The translations under genes were made by a program, and so were the position numbers. Under the pieces are notes generated by a model. The model ran no database searches. It worked only from the letters and a program-made list of their open reading frames with translations, and was not told the origin of the DNA. A stretch of DNA of 64,000 nucleotides, from assembly GCA_024529925.1 (NCBI GenBank), contig JAFEUB010000065.1:2232001-2296000 (forward strand). Reading direction: 5' to 3'. This DNA is from Ophthalmolycus amberensis. Lineage: Eukaryota; Chordata; Actinopteri; Perciformes; Zoarcidae. Positions 7,893-17,007 of the stretch are shown here, one piece after another; position 1 is the stretch's first letter, and every line of letters begins with the position of its first letter.

Positions 7893-10346
7893 ATGGATAG
7901 AGTATATCAAATCAGAAAAGAATTCAAGAAAACCTTTGAAGACTCATCAGAGAAAGCCCATAGATCTAATCAGGACCTATTCAACGACTTTTCACAAGAA
8001 CAACAGATGGCCAATTGGGCCACAAATCTGTCTCTTCTGGGAGAGATTCAGAGCCTGAAAGACATTATTGAGGACGAACGTACCCAGAAAGCTGCCCTCC
8101 AGACAGAAAACATGCGCCTCTCGGTAAAATATGATATTATTGAGAGGGACCTTCAGCGAGAACTTGACCTCCGATTCAAATACTGCATTCTCCTGGAACC
8201 AAACAAGGATCTCCAGAGAAACAACAAAGAACTCCAGACGACGAGCGATGAGCTCCAAACGAGGATCGATGAACTCCCGACAAAGGTCGATGAAATCCTG
8301 ACAACGATCGATGAACTCCCGACAAAGGTCGATGAAATCCTGACAACGATCGATGAACTCCCGACAAAGGTCGATGAAAAAGCAGAGAAGACAGACAAGA
8401 GGGAGAGATTCCTTCTCCCGCAGGAAGATGTCTGCCCTGAGGCTCCCAACGTTTCCCTTTGGAGGAAATTCAAAGGTTTCTCCAATCGTCATTTAAGGAA
8501 GTCAAAACCTGAAAGCAGTACCCGTCAAATGCAGGATGTTAAATCGCATGAACTCCTGACAAAGGTCGATGAAATCCTGACAACGAGCGATGAACTCCCG
8601 ACAAAGGTCGATGAACTCCTGACAACGATCGATGAACTCCTGACAACGATCGATGAACTCCCGACAAAGGTCGATGGAATCCCGACAAAGGTCGATGAAC
8701 TCCTGAAGAAGAAAGATAAACTCAAGCCAATAATCAAGTGCCCGAAACAGTTTGCCAAACATGCTTTGCCATATCAGTGCTTGGAGGCAGTGGAGAAAGA
8801 AAAAGCAGAGAAGACGGACAAGAGGGTGAGATTCCTTCTCCCGCAGGAAGATGTCTGCCCTGAGGCTCCCAACGTTTCCCTTTTGAGGAAATTCAAAGGT
8901 TTCTCCACCAGTCATGAACCCCTGAAAAAGATCTATCAACTCCAGACAAATCTATTTGAACTCCAGACAAAGTACAATAAAATCCTGAAAAGGTACGATA
9001 TAATCCAGACAGAATACAATAAAGACCTGAGACAGAACGCTGAACTCCAGATAGTGGAAGATAAACTCCAGATGATGATCAAAGAACTCCTGTTAGAGAT
9101 CCATGGACTCAAGACAAAGAACGATGAACTCCAGAAGAAGACAAATAAACTCAAGCCAAGAATCAAGTACCCGAAACAGTTTGCCAAACATGCTTTGCCA
9201 TATCAGTACTTTGAGGCAGTGGAGAAAGAAAAAGCAGAGAAGATGGACAAGAGGGAGAGATTACTTCTCCCGCTGGAAGATGTCTGCCCTGAGGCTGTCA
9301 ACGTTTCCCTTTGGAGGAAATTCAAAGGTTTCTCCAATCGTCATTTAAGGAAGTCAAAACCTGAAAGCAGTACCCGTCAAATGCAGGATGATAATTCGCA
9401 TGAACTCCTGACAAGGATCGACGAAATCCTGACAACGTTCGATGAACTCCCGACAAAGGTCGATGAAATCCTGACAACGAGCGATGAACTCCCGACAAAG
9501 GTCGATGAACTCCTGACAACGGTTGATGAACTCCTGAGAAAGGTCGATGAAATCCTGACAACGAGCGATGAACTCCCGACAAAGGTCGATGAACTCCTGA
9601 CAACGGTTGATGAACTCCTGAGAAAGGTCGATGAAATCCTGACAACGAGCCATGAACTCCTGAAGAAGAAAGATAAACTCAAGCCAATAATCAAGTACCT
9701 GAAAAACTTTGCCAAACATGATTTGCCATATCAGTGCTTGGAGGCAGTGGAGAAAGAAAAAGCAGAGAAGACGGACAAGAGGGTGCGATTCCTTCTCCCG
9801 CAGGAAGATGTCAGCCCTGAGGCTCCCAACGTTTCCCTTTTGAGGAAATTCAAAGGTTTCTCCACCAGGCATGAACCCCTGATAAAGATCTATCAACTCC
9901 AGACAAATCGATTTGAACTCCAGACAAAGTACAATAAAATCCTGAAAACGTACGATATAATCCAGACAAAGTACGATAGAATCCAGATACAGAACGCTGA
10001 ACTCCAGAAATGGCAAGATGTACTCAATATGTTTATCAAAGAACTCGTGGTAGGGAAGCTTGGACTCGAGAGAGAGAACTATGCACTCCGGGAGAAGATA
10101 GTGGAGAAAGAAAAAGCAGAGAAGACGGACAAGAGGGAGAGATTACTTCTCCCGCTGGAAGATGTCTGCCCTGAGGCTCCCAACATTTCCCGTTGGAGGA
10201 AATTCAAAGGTTTCTTCATCCGTCATTTAAGGAAGAAGTCAAAGCCTGAAAGCAGTACCCGTCAAATGCAGGCTGTTAAATGGACGAGTGAAGACGATCC
10301 TCCACCGGGTTGTTCCCACATGAATAAGGATGGCTGGACAATATAA
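7893..10346 (+). CDS. Heptad-repeat coiled-coil protein, unknown family, copy A (817 aa)
   Basis: An intact 817-codon frame that starts at an ATG in good context (AAAATGG). I do not recognise the family. Residues 1-110 form a unique, charged helical head (MDRVYQIRKEF...). The rest alternates two kinds of segment. One is runs of a 7-residue unit of type DELPTKV/DEILTTI, whose Leu and Val/Ile fall 3-4 apart as in a coiled coil, although Pro in some units would kink it. The other is a conserved basic module, EKAEKTDKRERFLLPQED followed by VCPEAPNVSLWRKFKGFS, present five times. No signal peptide, membrane segment or enzyme motif is seen. The C-terminus ends KDGWTI. An intact frame through a repeat-rich sequence suggests recent function or recent origin. 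It could be a transposon accessory protein, a multicopy host gene or a chance-preserved ORF. Confidence 0.65.
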   Translation: MDRVYQIRKEFKKTFEDSSEKAHRSNQDLFNDFSQEQQMANWATNLSLLGEIQSLKDIIEDERTQKAALQTENMRLSVKYDIIERDLQRELDLRFKYCILLEPNKDLQRNNKELQTTSDELQTRIDELPTKVDEILTTIDELPTKVDEILTTIDELPTKVDEKAEKTDKRERFLLPQEDVCPEAPNVSLWRKFKGFSNRHLRKSKPESSTRQMQDVKSHELLTKVDEILTTSDELPTKVDELLTTIDELLTTIDELPTKVDGIPTKVDELLKKKDKLKPIIKCPKQFAKHALPYQCLEAVEKEKAEKTDKRVRFLLPQEDVCPEAPNVSLLRKFKGFSTSHEPLKKIYQLQTNLFELQTKYNKILKRYDIIQTEYNKDLRQNAELQIVEDKLQMMIKELLLEIHGLKTKNDELQKKTNKLKPRIKYPKQFAKHALPYQYFEAVEKEKAEKMDKRERLLLPLEDVCPEAVNVSLWRKFKGFSNRHLRKSKPESSTRQMQDDNSHELLTRIDEILTTFDELPTKVDEILTTSDELPTKVDELLTTVDELLRKVDEILTTSDELPTKVDELLTTVDELLRKVDEILTTSHELLKKKDKLKPIIKYLKNFAKHDLPYQCLEAVEKEKAEKTDKRVRFLLPQEDVSPEAPNVSLLRKFKGFSTRHEPLIKIYQLQTNRFELQTKYNKILKTYDIIQTKYDRIQIQNAELQKWQDVLNMFIKELVVGKLGLERENYALREKIVEKEKAEKTDKRERLLLPLEDVCPEAPNISRWRKFKGFFIRHLRKKSKPESSTRQMQAVKWTSEDDPPPGCSHMNKDGWTI

Positions 10347-11557
10347 TAGGGGTGGGGGGAAAAATCGATACAGCATAGTATCACGATATTTTGCGTGACG
10401 CAAAGTATCGATCTTTTATTATATAAACTATGCATATACATATATATATATATATACACACGGTGTGTGTGTGTGTGTGTGTGTGGGGGGGGATGTGTCT
10501 CACTCAGGCTGGCACATCTGGACACTAAGATTTTTCTCTATTCTTCTTCAAAACAGCTCAAGCTCTGTCAGGTTGCTCAGGGATCGGGCGTGAACAGCTC
10601 TTTTCAAGTCCAGCCACAGATTCTCCCGCTGGAAGATGTCTGCCCTGAGGCTCCCAACATCTCCCTTTGGAGGAAATTCAAAGGTTTCTTCATCCGTCAT
10701 TTAAGGAAGAAGTCAAAGCCTGAAAGCAGTACCCGTCAAATGCAGGATGTTAAATGGACCAGTGAAGACGATCCTCCACCGGGTTGTTCCTACATGAATA
10801 AGGATGGCTGGACAATATAATAGGGGTGGGGGAAAAAATCGATACAGCATAGTATCACGATATTTTGCGTGACGCAAAGTATCGATCTTTTATGATATGA
10901 ACTATACATATACATATACATATATATATATATATACACACGGTGTGTGTGTGTGTGTGTGTATGTGTCTCACTCAGGCTGGCACATCTGGACACTAAGA
11001 TTTTTCTCTATTCTTCAAAACAGCTCAAGCTCTGTCAGGTTGCTCAGGGATCGGGCGTGAACAGCTCTTTTCAAGTCCAGCCACAGATTCTCCCGCTGGA
11101 AGATGTCTGCCCTGAGGCTCCCAACATTTCCCGTTGGAGGAAATTCAAAGGTTTCTTCATCCGTCATTTAAGGAAGAAGTCAAAGCCTGAAAGCAGTACC
11201 CGTCAAATGCAGGATGTTAAATGGACCAGTGAAGACGATCCTCCACCTACATTCCTACATGAATATGGATGGCTGGACAATATAATAGGGGTGGGGGGAA
11301 AAATCGATACAGCATAGTATCACGATATTTTGCGTGACGCAAAGTATCGATCTTTTATTATATGAACTATACATATACATATACATATATATATATATAT
11401 ACACGGTGTGTGTGTGTGTGTGTGGGGATGTGTCTCACTCAGGCTGGCACATCTGGACACTAAGATTTTTCTCTATTCTTCTTCAAAACAGCTCAAGCTG
11501 TCAGGTTGCTCAGGGATCGGGCGTGAACAGCTCTTTTCAAGTCCAGCCACAGATTCT
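10150..11557 (+). repeat. Three ~470-bp tandem repeats fusing coiled-coil 3' end to Tc1 fragment (copy A)
   Basis: Unit starts (CCCGCTGGAAGATG) lie at 10151, 10625 and 11092, so the periods are about 474 and 467 bp. Each unit contains the last conserved module of the coiled-coil ORF (LRKKSKPESSTRQMQ), a stop, a segment with AAAATCGATACAGCATAGTATC, a (TA)n(GT)n tract, and a short Tc1-derived piece ending CCACAGATTCT. In the first two units that end runs straight back into CCCGCTGG of the coiled-coil ORF; in the third it continues into the Tc1 element. Units two and three keep open frames for the C-terminal module but have no convincing own start. Confidence 0.85.
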
Positions 11558-12755
11558 GGATTGGATTGAGGTCTGGGCTTTGACTTGGCCACTCCAGAAC
11601 ATTCACCTTGTGGTCTTTGAACCGTTCTGTGGAGCTTCTGCTGTATGCTTGGGCTCGTTGTCTTGCTGGAGAATAAATCTTCTCCCAAGTCGTAGTTCTC
11701 TTGCAGACTGAGTCAGATTATCCTCCAGGATTTGGGGATATCTTTCTGCATTCATGTTCCCCACTACCTTTACAAGCCTTCCAGGGCCTGCTGCTGAGAA
11801 GCATCCCCAGAGCAAGATGCTGCCACCACCATGCTTCACGCTGGATATGGTGCGTTTGTGCTGATGTGCAGTGTTTGGTGTTCACCAAACATAGCGTCCA
11901 GTCTGATGGCCAAAAAGCTAAATTTTTGTCTCATCAGACCAAAGAACCTTCTTCCAGTTGACCGTGGAGTCTCCCCCATGCCTTTGGGCGGATTCTTTCT
12001 ACACTGTCTTTCTCTTTGCCACTCTCCCACACAGCTCCGACTGGTGAAGAACCCGGGCAACAGTTGCTGTATGTACAGTCTCTCCCATCTGAGCCACTGA
12101 AGCTTTGAACTCCTTCAGAGTGGTCCTAGGTGTCTTGTTGTTCTCCCTCATCAGTCCTCTTCTTGCCCGGTCACTCAGTCTGTGAGGACGGCCAGCTCCA
12201 GGAGATTTAAACAAGTGCCACACTCCTTCCATGTCTTCATGATGGACTGAACTGAACTCTGTGGGATGTCCAGTGAGTTGGAAATATTTTTGTAGCATCT
12301 CCTGACTTGTACTTCTCAATGATCTTTTCTCTGAGTTGCTTGGAGTGTTAATTTGTCTTCATGTTGCAATTGTAGCAGGAATACTGATGAACCAGAGACT
12401 GGACCTCCCAGACACAGGTGTGTTTATACTACAATCACTTGACACACATCAACTGCACTCAGGTCATCTTCATCTCACTACTTGTGACACTGCTGGCATC
12501 AACGAGCTGGACTTCTGTTGAATTAGGTCAGTCACTTTAAAGGGGCTGAATACTTACGCAATCATTTACTTTACCTTATATATTTTTAATTAATTGACAT
12601 TAGTTTGTAAACATCTGTTTTCACTTTGACATGAAAGAAGCTTTTTTTGCAAATTCATGACAAAAAAGCCAAATTATACTGACCATGATTTCATGTATAA
12701 AAGCAACAAAAGGGGAAAACATCCAGGGGGGTGAATACTTATGCAAGGCACTGTA
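11470..12755 (-). mobile_element. Tc1-like DNA transposon, decayed (copy A)
   Basis: The plus strand reads as the complement of a Tc1 transposase gene. The terminal inverted repeat at 12726-12754 (GGGGGTGAATACTTATGCAAGG...CACTGTA) is typical of a fish Tc1-type end. The opposite terminus is missing: that side was replaced by the ~470-bp tandem repeats. A (GT)n tract follows at 12767-12818. Confidence 0.85.
11603..12319 (-). pseudogene. Tc1-like transposase remnant (copy A)
   Basis: Two separate minus-strand frames carry recognisable pieces. The N-terminal piece (11999-12319) has the paired-type helix-turn-helix region with GRPHRLSDRARRGLMRE and VHTATVARVLHQSEL. The C-terminal piece (11603-11839) has MKHGGGSILLWGCFSAAG and the catalytic RFILQQDNEPKHT motif with its Asp. 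The segment between them, and the C-terminal third with the last catalytic acid, are broken by stops and frameshifts. It cannot make an active transposase. Confidence 0.85.
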
Positions 12756-12764
12756 TATATATAA

Positions 12765-12766
<2 letters not shown>

Positions 12767-12818
<52 letters not shown>
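12767..12818. repeat. (GT)n microsatellite (copy A)
   Basis: An uninterrupted GT run directly outside the Tc1 terminus. Its counterpart in copy B (about 30857-30910) has a slightly different length. Confidence 0.95.
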
Positions 12819-12819
<1 letters not shown>

Positions 12820-12889
12820 GTCACCTACTGTCCCTCAGGTTGTGGCATGTTAAGTATTAGGCAGCAAGGTACGCTCTATCTCCTTCCTA

Positions 12890-14071
12890 TCTCCTTCTCC
12901 TAGGAGGATTTTTATGTCACAAACTTTTTCAAAATCTGAAATTACAGAGTCAAATTTTTTTAAGTAAATGTTCCTAATTTAATTGAATGTTTTGCATTTT
13001 AGGAGGAAGTGCATCTCCGTCTCAGCCTCACCAGTCCCACAGTGACCACATGTTCTGTTTTCTTTTGGTTGCCATGATGTTTAGTGTCTTCCTTTAGATG
13101 TCCAGTTTGTGGTCACTGAGCCTGTACTCGGTGAGGATCTGTGTCTGCTTTATATCTCTGACAGTAGAGACATATTCTGACTATTCATAATCTATTTCTA
13201 GGGCCAGATAACATTCTAATCTACTTTGGCTTTTAGTTTCTTCTCTCCAGTGTTCCAGATCGGTTTCTTTACATGGCGTTATAATGTGTTTTACTCTGAT
13301 TGGTGTTTGGAGAGCAGTGTTGTTGTGAGACTGGTCCCCGTGTGTCTGAGAGGAGGCAGCTAGTCTCAGCACCAGCTGACATAGGGGACTCTTCTCTGGG
13401 CTCAGCTCTTGGGTTTGGAGGGCTTTGGAGTAGAGAGTGTCTGGGGGGCTGGATTTAAGGTGATTGAAGAATGTGAGTGCTCTCTTTAGAATGTTAATGA
13501 TCAGTGGGTATCGGCCTAGTTCTGCTCTACATGCATGTGTTGGTGTGTTTCTGTGTACGTGTAAAATGTATCTGCAAAATTCTGCGTGTGGAGATTCTGT
13601 TGGATGTTTGTCCCAGCGGGTATAACTGTGATGACTGAGTGGACCCCATACTTCACTACCATACAGTGCAATGGGCTGGATGACACTGTTCAATATTTTG
13701 AGCCAGATTTTAATTGGGATTTGAAAATTATAATATTTTCTCTTAATTGCATTTAGAGCTCTTGGAGCTTTTTCTTTTAGTGCATTCACTGCCATGTTGA
13801 AGCTCCCTGATGCGGTTATGGTTATACCTGATGCGGTTATGGTTATACCAAGGTAGCTACAACTCATACTATGTTCAATCATGTTAGTATTTATGGTAAA
13901 CTGGTATTTATCTGGGGCGTTTTGGAAAAATCATGACATTAGTTTTCTTCATGTTTACTGCCAGGGCCCAGTTGTGACAGAACTTTTCCACTCTGTCCAG
14001 CTGTTGCTGTAGTCCTGGTTCAGTAGGAGACAGTAGAACCAGGTCATCGGCATAAAACAGACACTTAACCT
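12890..14071 (-). mobile_element. Non-LTR retrotransposon 3' part, cut by the duplication junction (copy A)
   Basis: The minus strand carries the 3' half of the LINE seen more fully at about 30985-33575. A frame at 13181-13882 encodes the region after the RT catalytic core (LKILNSVIQPIALYGSEVWG, RAELGRYPLIINILKRAL). It includes a 7-residue duplication ITITASG absent from copy B. At the 5' side (14040-14071) the sequence stops abruptly at the duplication breakpoint just upstream of the YADDLVLLS region. Clade not determined. Confidence 0.8.
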
Positions 14072-14175
14072 ATGATGACGGTCCGGCCGTCATCCAGCAG
14101 GAGGTTCAGGCTGCCTGGCTCACCCTCAGCGTCCATCACCCTGAAAGCGCCCACCACGTCATCTGAGCTGACCTC
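14072..14175 (-). CDS. Possible truncated host-gene exon at the duplication breakpoint
   Basis: On the minus strand a 104-base segment follows a good splice acceptor (TGTCTGTTTCTCTCGACAG) and is open in only one frame, which reads EVSSDDVVGAFRVMDAEGEP followed by GSLNLLLDDGRTVI. Codon usage is GC-rich at third positions, unlike the AT-rich flank at 14176-14430, which would be intron. The other two frames stop early. The segment ends exactly where copy A's LINE begins, so the exon would be truncated. I do not recognise the protein. A chance GGTTAAGT donor-like sequence is formed across the junction. Confidence 0.45.
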
Positions 14176-14529
14176 CTGTCGAGAGAAACAGACATCACGT
14201 TACCTTCTGTTAGATATCCTCTGTCACAAATCACCCAAACATCAATGTAGCTACTCCTTAACATTTAAAAAAAAATCCAAATAACCTACCTAGCCCGTTC
14301 GTTGCTTATTCATTTTAAATGTCATAGTTTTTTTAATGTCACTTCAAATATATTTTATTTACATAGAATAAATTCACATCACTTCAGCAGACTTCGCTGT
14401 GTGTATTTTGAAGATGTGATTATGGAAAGAAATTAGAGGCAGGACCTTCTAATGTCAACCAGGAAATCTCCAGAGGTCAAAGTGATGGGTCATGTGCACC
14501 ACAGGTATCTTAGTTTTCAGCCAACGACC
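14176..14529. other. AT-rich intron-like sequence and a Helentron 5' relic
   Basis: 14176-14430 is AT-rich with no frame and would be intron of the exon-like segment on the minus strand. About 14440-14506 is roughly 80% similar to 16411-16482, the repeated AGPSNV-type part of the Helentron N-terminus (shared GAGGCAGG-CCTTCTAATGT, CAGAGGTCAAAGT, ACCACAGG). This suggests that the L2 LINE starting near 14530 sits inside Helentron coding sequence. Confidence 0.5.
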
Positions 14530-16366
14530 CCTCGTCAGTTTGGAGAGGCCTGGAAGTACTCACCAACTACAGGAGACCATCCCCCCCCACTGAGGCCAAC
14601 CACCAACTGGCTGACGACCTGAATGCCTTCTCCTGCAGGTTCGATAAGCCTACCCTCACCCCCCCACCCCCCACCTGCCCCATCAAACAACCATCTACAC
14701 CCAATGCCTCCTCATCTCTCCCAACCGACCCCCCACCGGCACTGAGGATCTGCGAAGAGGATGTGACTCAGCTCTTTCACAGACAGAAGATCAGGAAGGC
14801 ACCAGGCCCAGACGGTGTGTCACCCTCCTGCCTGAAAGTCTGTGCTGACCAGCTGGCCCCCATCTTCACAAAGATCTTCAACCGATCACTGGAGCTGTGT
14901 GAAGTCCCCTCCTGCTTCAAACACTCCACGATCATCCCGGTCCCCAAGAAATCCTCCATCACAGGATTAAATGACTACAGGCCCGTCGCCCTGACGTCTG
15001 TGGTCATGAAATCCTTTGAAAAACTGGTGTTGACCCACCTGAAGAACATCACAGGACCCCTGCTGGATCCCCTGCAGTTTGCCTACCGTGCAAACAGGTC
15101 GGTGGATGATGCAGTCAACATGGGACTGCATTACATGCTGCAACACCTCGACTCCCCAGGGACATATGCAAGGGTTCTGTTCGTGGACTTCAGCTCCGCG
15201 TTCAACACCATCATCCCAGCAATACTCCAATCCAAACTCTCCCTGCTCACTGTGCCAGCCTCCACCTGTCAGTGGATCACAAACTTCCTGACTGACAGGA
15301 CGCAGCAGGTGAGGCTGGGAAAAATCACATCCAGCACCCGGACCATCAGCACTGGCGCCCCCCAGGGATGTGTGCTCTCCCCACTGCTCTTCTCCCTCTA
15401 CACCAACGACTGCACCTCAGAGGACCCAACGGTCAAACTCCTGAAGTTCGCAGACGACACAACGGTCATCGGCCTCATCAGGGACGGTGATGAGTCTGCG
15501 TACAGACGGGAGGCTGAACGGCTGGTCCTCTGGTGTGGTCAGAACAACCTGGAGCTGAACAAGCTCAAGACTGTGGAGATGACAGTTGACTTCAGGAGGA
15601 GCCCCCCATCACTGCCCCCCCTCACCATACTCAACAACACTGTGTCTGCTGTGGAGACCTTCAAGTTTCTTGGATCCACAATCTCCCGGGACCTGAAGTA
15701 TTTTCTTCTCAGCCATCATCCAGTCTGTTCTCTGTTCTTCCATCACTGTGTGGTTTGGATCGGCCACCAAACAGGACAGAAACAGACTGCAACGGATTGT
15801 TAGGTCTGCAGAGAGGATCATTGGTTCCAGCCTGCCCTCCATCCTGGACTTGTTCACCTCCAGAGTCAGGAAACGTGCAGGAAAGATCACTGCAGACCCC
15901 TCACACCCTGGACACAAGCTGTTCCAACTCCTCCCCTCTGGTAGGCGCTACAGGGCTCTGTACGCCAAGACCACCAGACACAGGAACAGCTTCTTTCCAC
16001 TGGCCGTCACGCTCATGAACAATAAATAGGTTATACTACACTATTGTCTATAGGTTGATGTTCACATGTATATATATATATACACACTTTTTTTTTTTTT
16101 TTTCTTTTTTCTTCTTTTTTTCTTTTTTTCTTTCTCTGATATATATTTATACTTGTATTATAGCTAAATGTTTATACCTACATCCGTTTTACATTTTTTT
16201 TTTTGCTGCCCTTTTTGATTCTTTATACATATATTTTTCTTGTTTATTGTAAATTTGTGTTTGTACATTGTGTTTGTACATTGAGAGCGGAGTGGAAACC
16301 GGTGACAAATTCCATGTATGCGTACACACATGGCCAATAAAGCTGATTCTGATTCTGATTCTGATT
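14530..16366 (+). mobile_element. L2-like LINE, 5'-truncated, nested in Helentron
   Basis: It starts inside the linker between endonuclease and RT (VWRGLEVLTNYRRPSP frame), continues through RT and the C-terminal region, and ends with GGCCAATAAAGCTGATTCT and a (TGATTC)n tail at 16344-16366, the usual 3' end of fish L2/Maui-type elements. A T-rich tract lies at 16088-16135 in the 3' region. The endonuclease domain is absent. Helentron N-terminal sequence flanks it on the right and a relic of it on the left. Confidence 0.85.
14763..16029 (+). pseudogene. L2-type reverse transcriptase, 5'-truncated with internal deletion
   Basis: The RT fingers and palm are readable from about 14763 to 15700: KAPGPDGVSPSCLK, HSTIIPVPKK, NDYRPVALTSVVMKSFEKLV, FVDFSSAFNTI (first catalytic Asp), GAPQGCVLSPLLFSLYTNDC and the FADD catalytic box near 15450. 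After SRDLK (about 15697) a block expected in L2 proteins is missing and the frame shifts; the C-terminal region resumes in another frame at 15748-16029 (VWFGSATKQDRNRLQRIVRS, RKRAGKITADPSHPGH). Codon 1 of the open frame is not a natural start. Confidence 0.85.
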
Positions 16367-16614
16367 ATGCAGATATTGTAAAGAGAGGACAACACAGTGA
16401 TGACTCATGTGAGGCAGGGCCTTCTAATGTGAAGCAGGTAAACCACAGAGGTCAAAGTAATGCGTCATGTGTACCACAGGCATTTGCAGCAGGACCTTCT
16501 CATGCAGACTTTGTAAACCTGGGAGATGAACAACATGTCCGTGCATCCCGCAGCCAGGCTTCTGTTAAATATGGCAGAACCAGAAATCAGCAGTGTACCT
16601 GTAACTCACTAACC
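16367..16614 (+). CDS. Helentron N-terminal segment with protease Cys motif (copy B)
   Basis: The frame runs from the L2 tail into the hAT insertion site. It encodes a Ser/Gly/Gln-rich stretch with repeated AGPS motifs and then RNQQCTCNSLT at 16585-16614. In related fish Helitron proteins this Cys motif begins the OTU/tegument-USP-like cysteine protease domain, whose DPH motif lies downstream at residue ~123 of the frame at 19285. The hAT inserted directly after the Thr codon, and the downstream codon TTT is in the same phase once the element and one target copy are ignored. The natural start of this protein is lost upstream of the L2 insertion. Confidence 0.7.
16607..16614. repeat. hAT target-site duplication, left (CACTAACC)
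   Basis: This 8-bp direct repeat is repeated exactly at 19298-19305. Eight base pairs is the hallmark length of hAT elements. Confidence 0.95.
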
Positions 16615-16789
16615 CATTGGTTCCCAAAGTGGGGGTCGCGACCCCTAGGGGGGGCGCGGTGGTACTACAGGGGGGTCGCGGCTTCATCACCAACCCACAC
16701 ACACAGACGCACACATACACCGGTAAAACAATATAAAATAACCGACGTGACATGCACTGTGTTCCAACCACGCCACCAGAGCGGCTCAT

Positions 16790-16985
16790 GTCACAGACCG
16801 ACTGTGGCAAAACCAGCGAGAGCGAGAGCGAGCGCGCGCGAGCGAGGAGAGGAGCGAGCGCGCGCGCCCGAGCGAGAGAGCGCGAACGAGCGAGGGAGAG
16901 AGAGAGTGAGGGAGCGCGAACGAGAGAGAGACACACAGCGACACAGAGCGAGAAAGATACGGAGCGACAGAGAAAGATAAAGATA
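16790..16985 (+). repeat. Purine-rich/CG low-complexity region in hAT leader
   Basis: The tract runs through GAGAGCGAGAGCGAGCGCGCG to long GAGAGAGAC runs and ends about 25 bp before the transposase ATG. Frames on both strands through it are compositional (Arg/Glu/Ala or Ser/Leu/Arg runs) and are not genes. Confidence 0.85.
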
Positions 16986-17007
16986 AGAGAAGGAAGTATG
17001 TACAAAG

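Larger units (their letters stand above)
1..14071. repeat. Tandem segmental duplication, copy A (left end off-window)
   Basis: This stretch matches 18102-32144 almost base for base, at an offset that drifts only with indels (about 18101 at the start, 18108 over the Helentron, 18195 at the coiled-coil start, 18090 after it). All nested transposon insertions are shared. Differences seen are poly-G, (TA)n and (GT)n lengths, an 87-bp indel before the coiled-coil ORF, 21+84 bp inside it, a 21-bp duplication near 13810-13850, and a few substitutions, for example an Asn/Lys change near the Helentron C-terminus. Similarity stops at 14071/14072. Confidence 0.95.

Noticed and set aside
8176..9645. Long minus-strand frames opposite the coiled-coil ORF with HRSLSGF/REFIDRCQDF repeats
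   Set aside because: They are antisense readings of the 21-bp heptad minisatellite, which keeps several frames open; the plus frame has the start context, full length and module structure.
8240..9670. Regular direct repeats that could suggest a CRISPR array
   Set aside because: The repeats are contiguous coding heptads without unique spacers, in a vertebrate-type genome.
14763..16029. Functional L2 retrotransposon
   Set aside because: No endonuclease, missing block after SRDLK and a frameshift.
16318..16980. 220-codon plus-strand frame read as one gene
   Set aside because: It starts in the L2 tail, passes through Helentron N-terminal coding sequence, crosses the hAT border and ends in low-complexity leader. 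Only the 16367-16614 part is meaningful.
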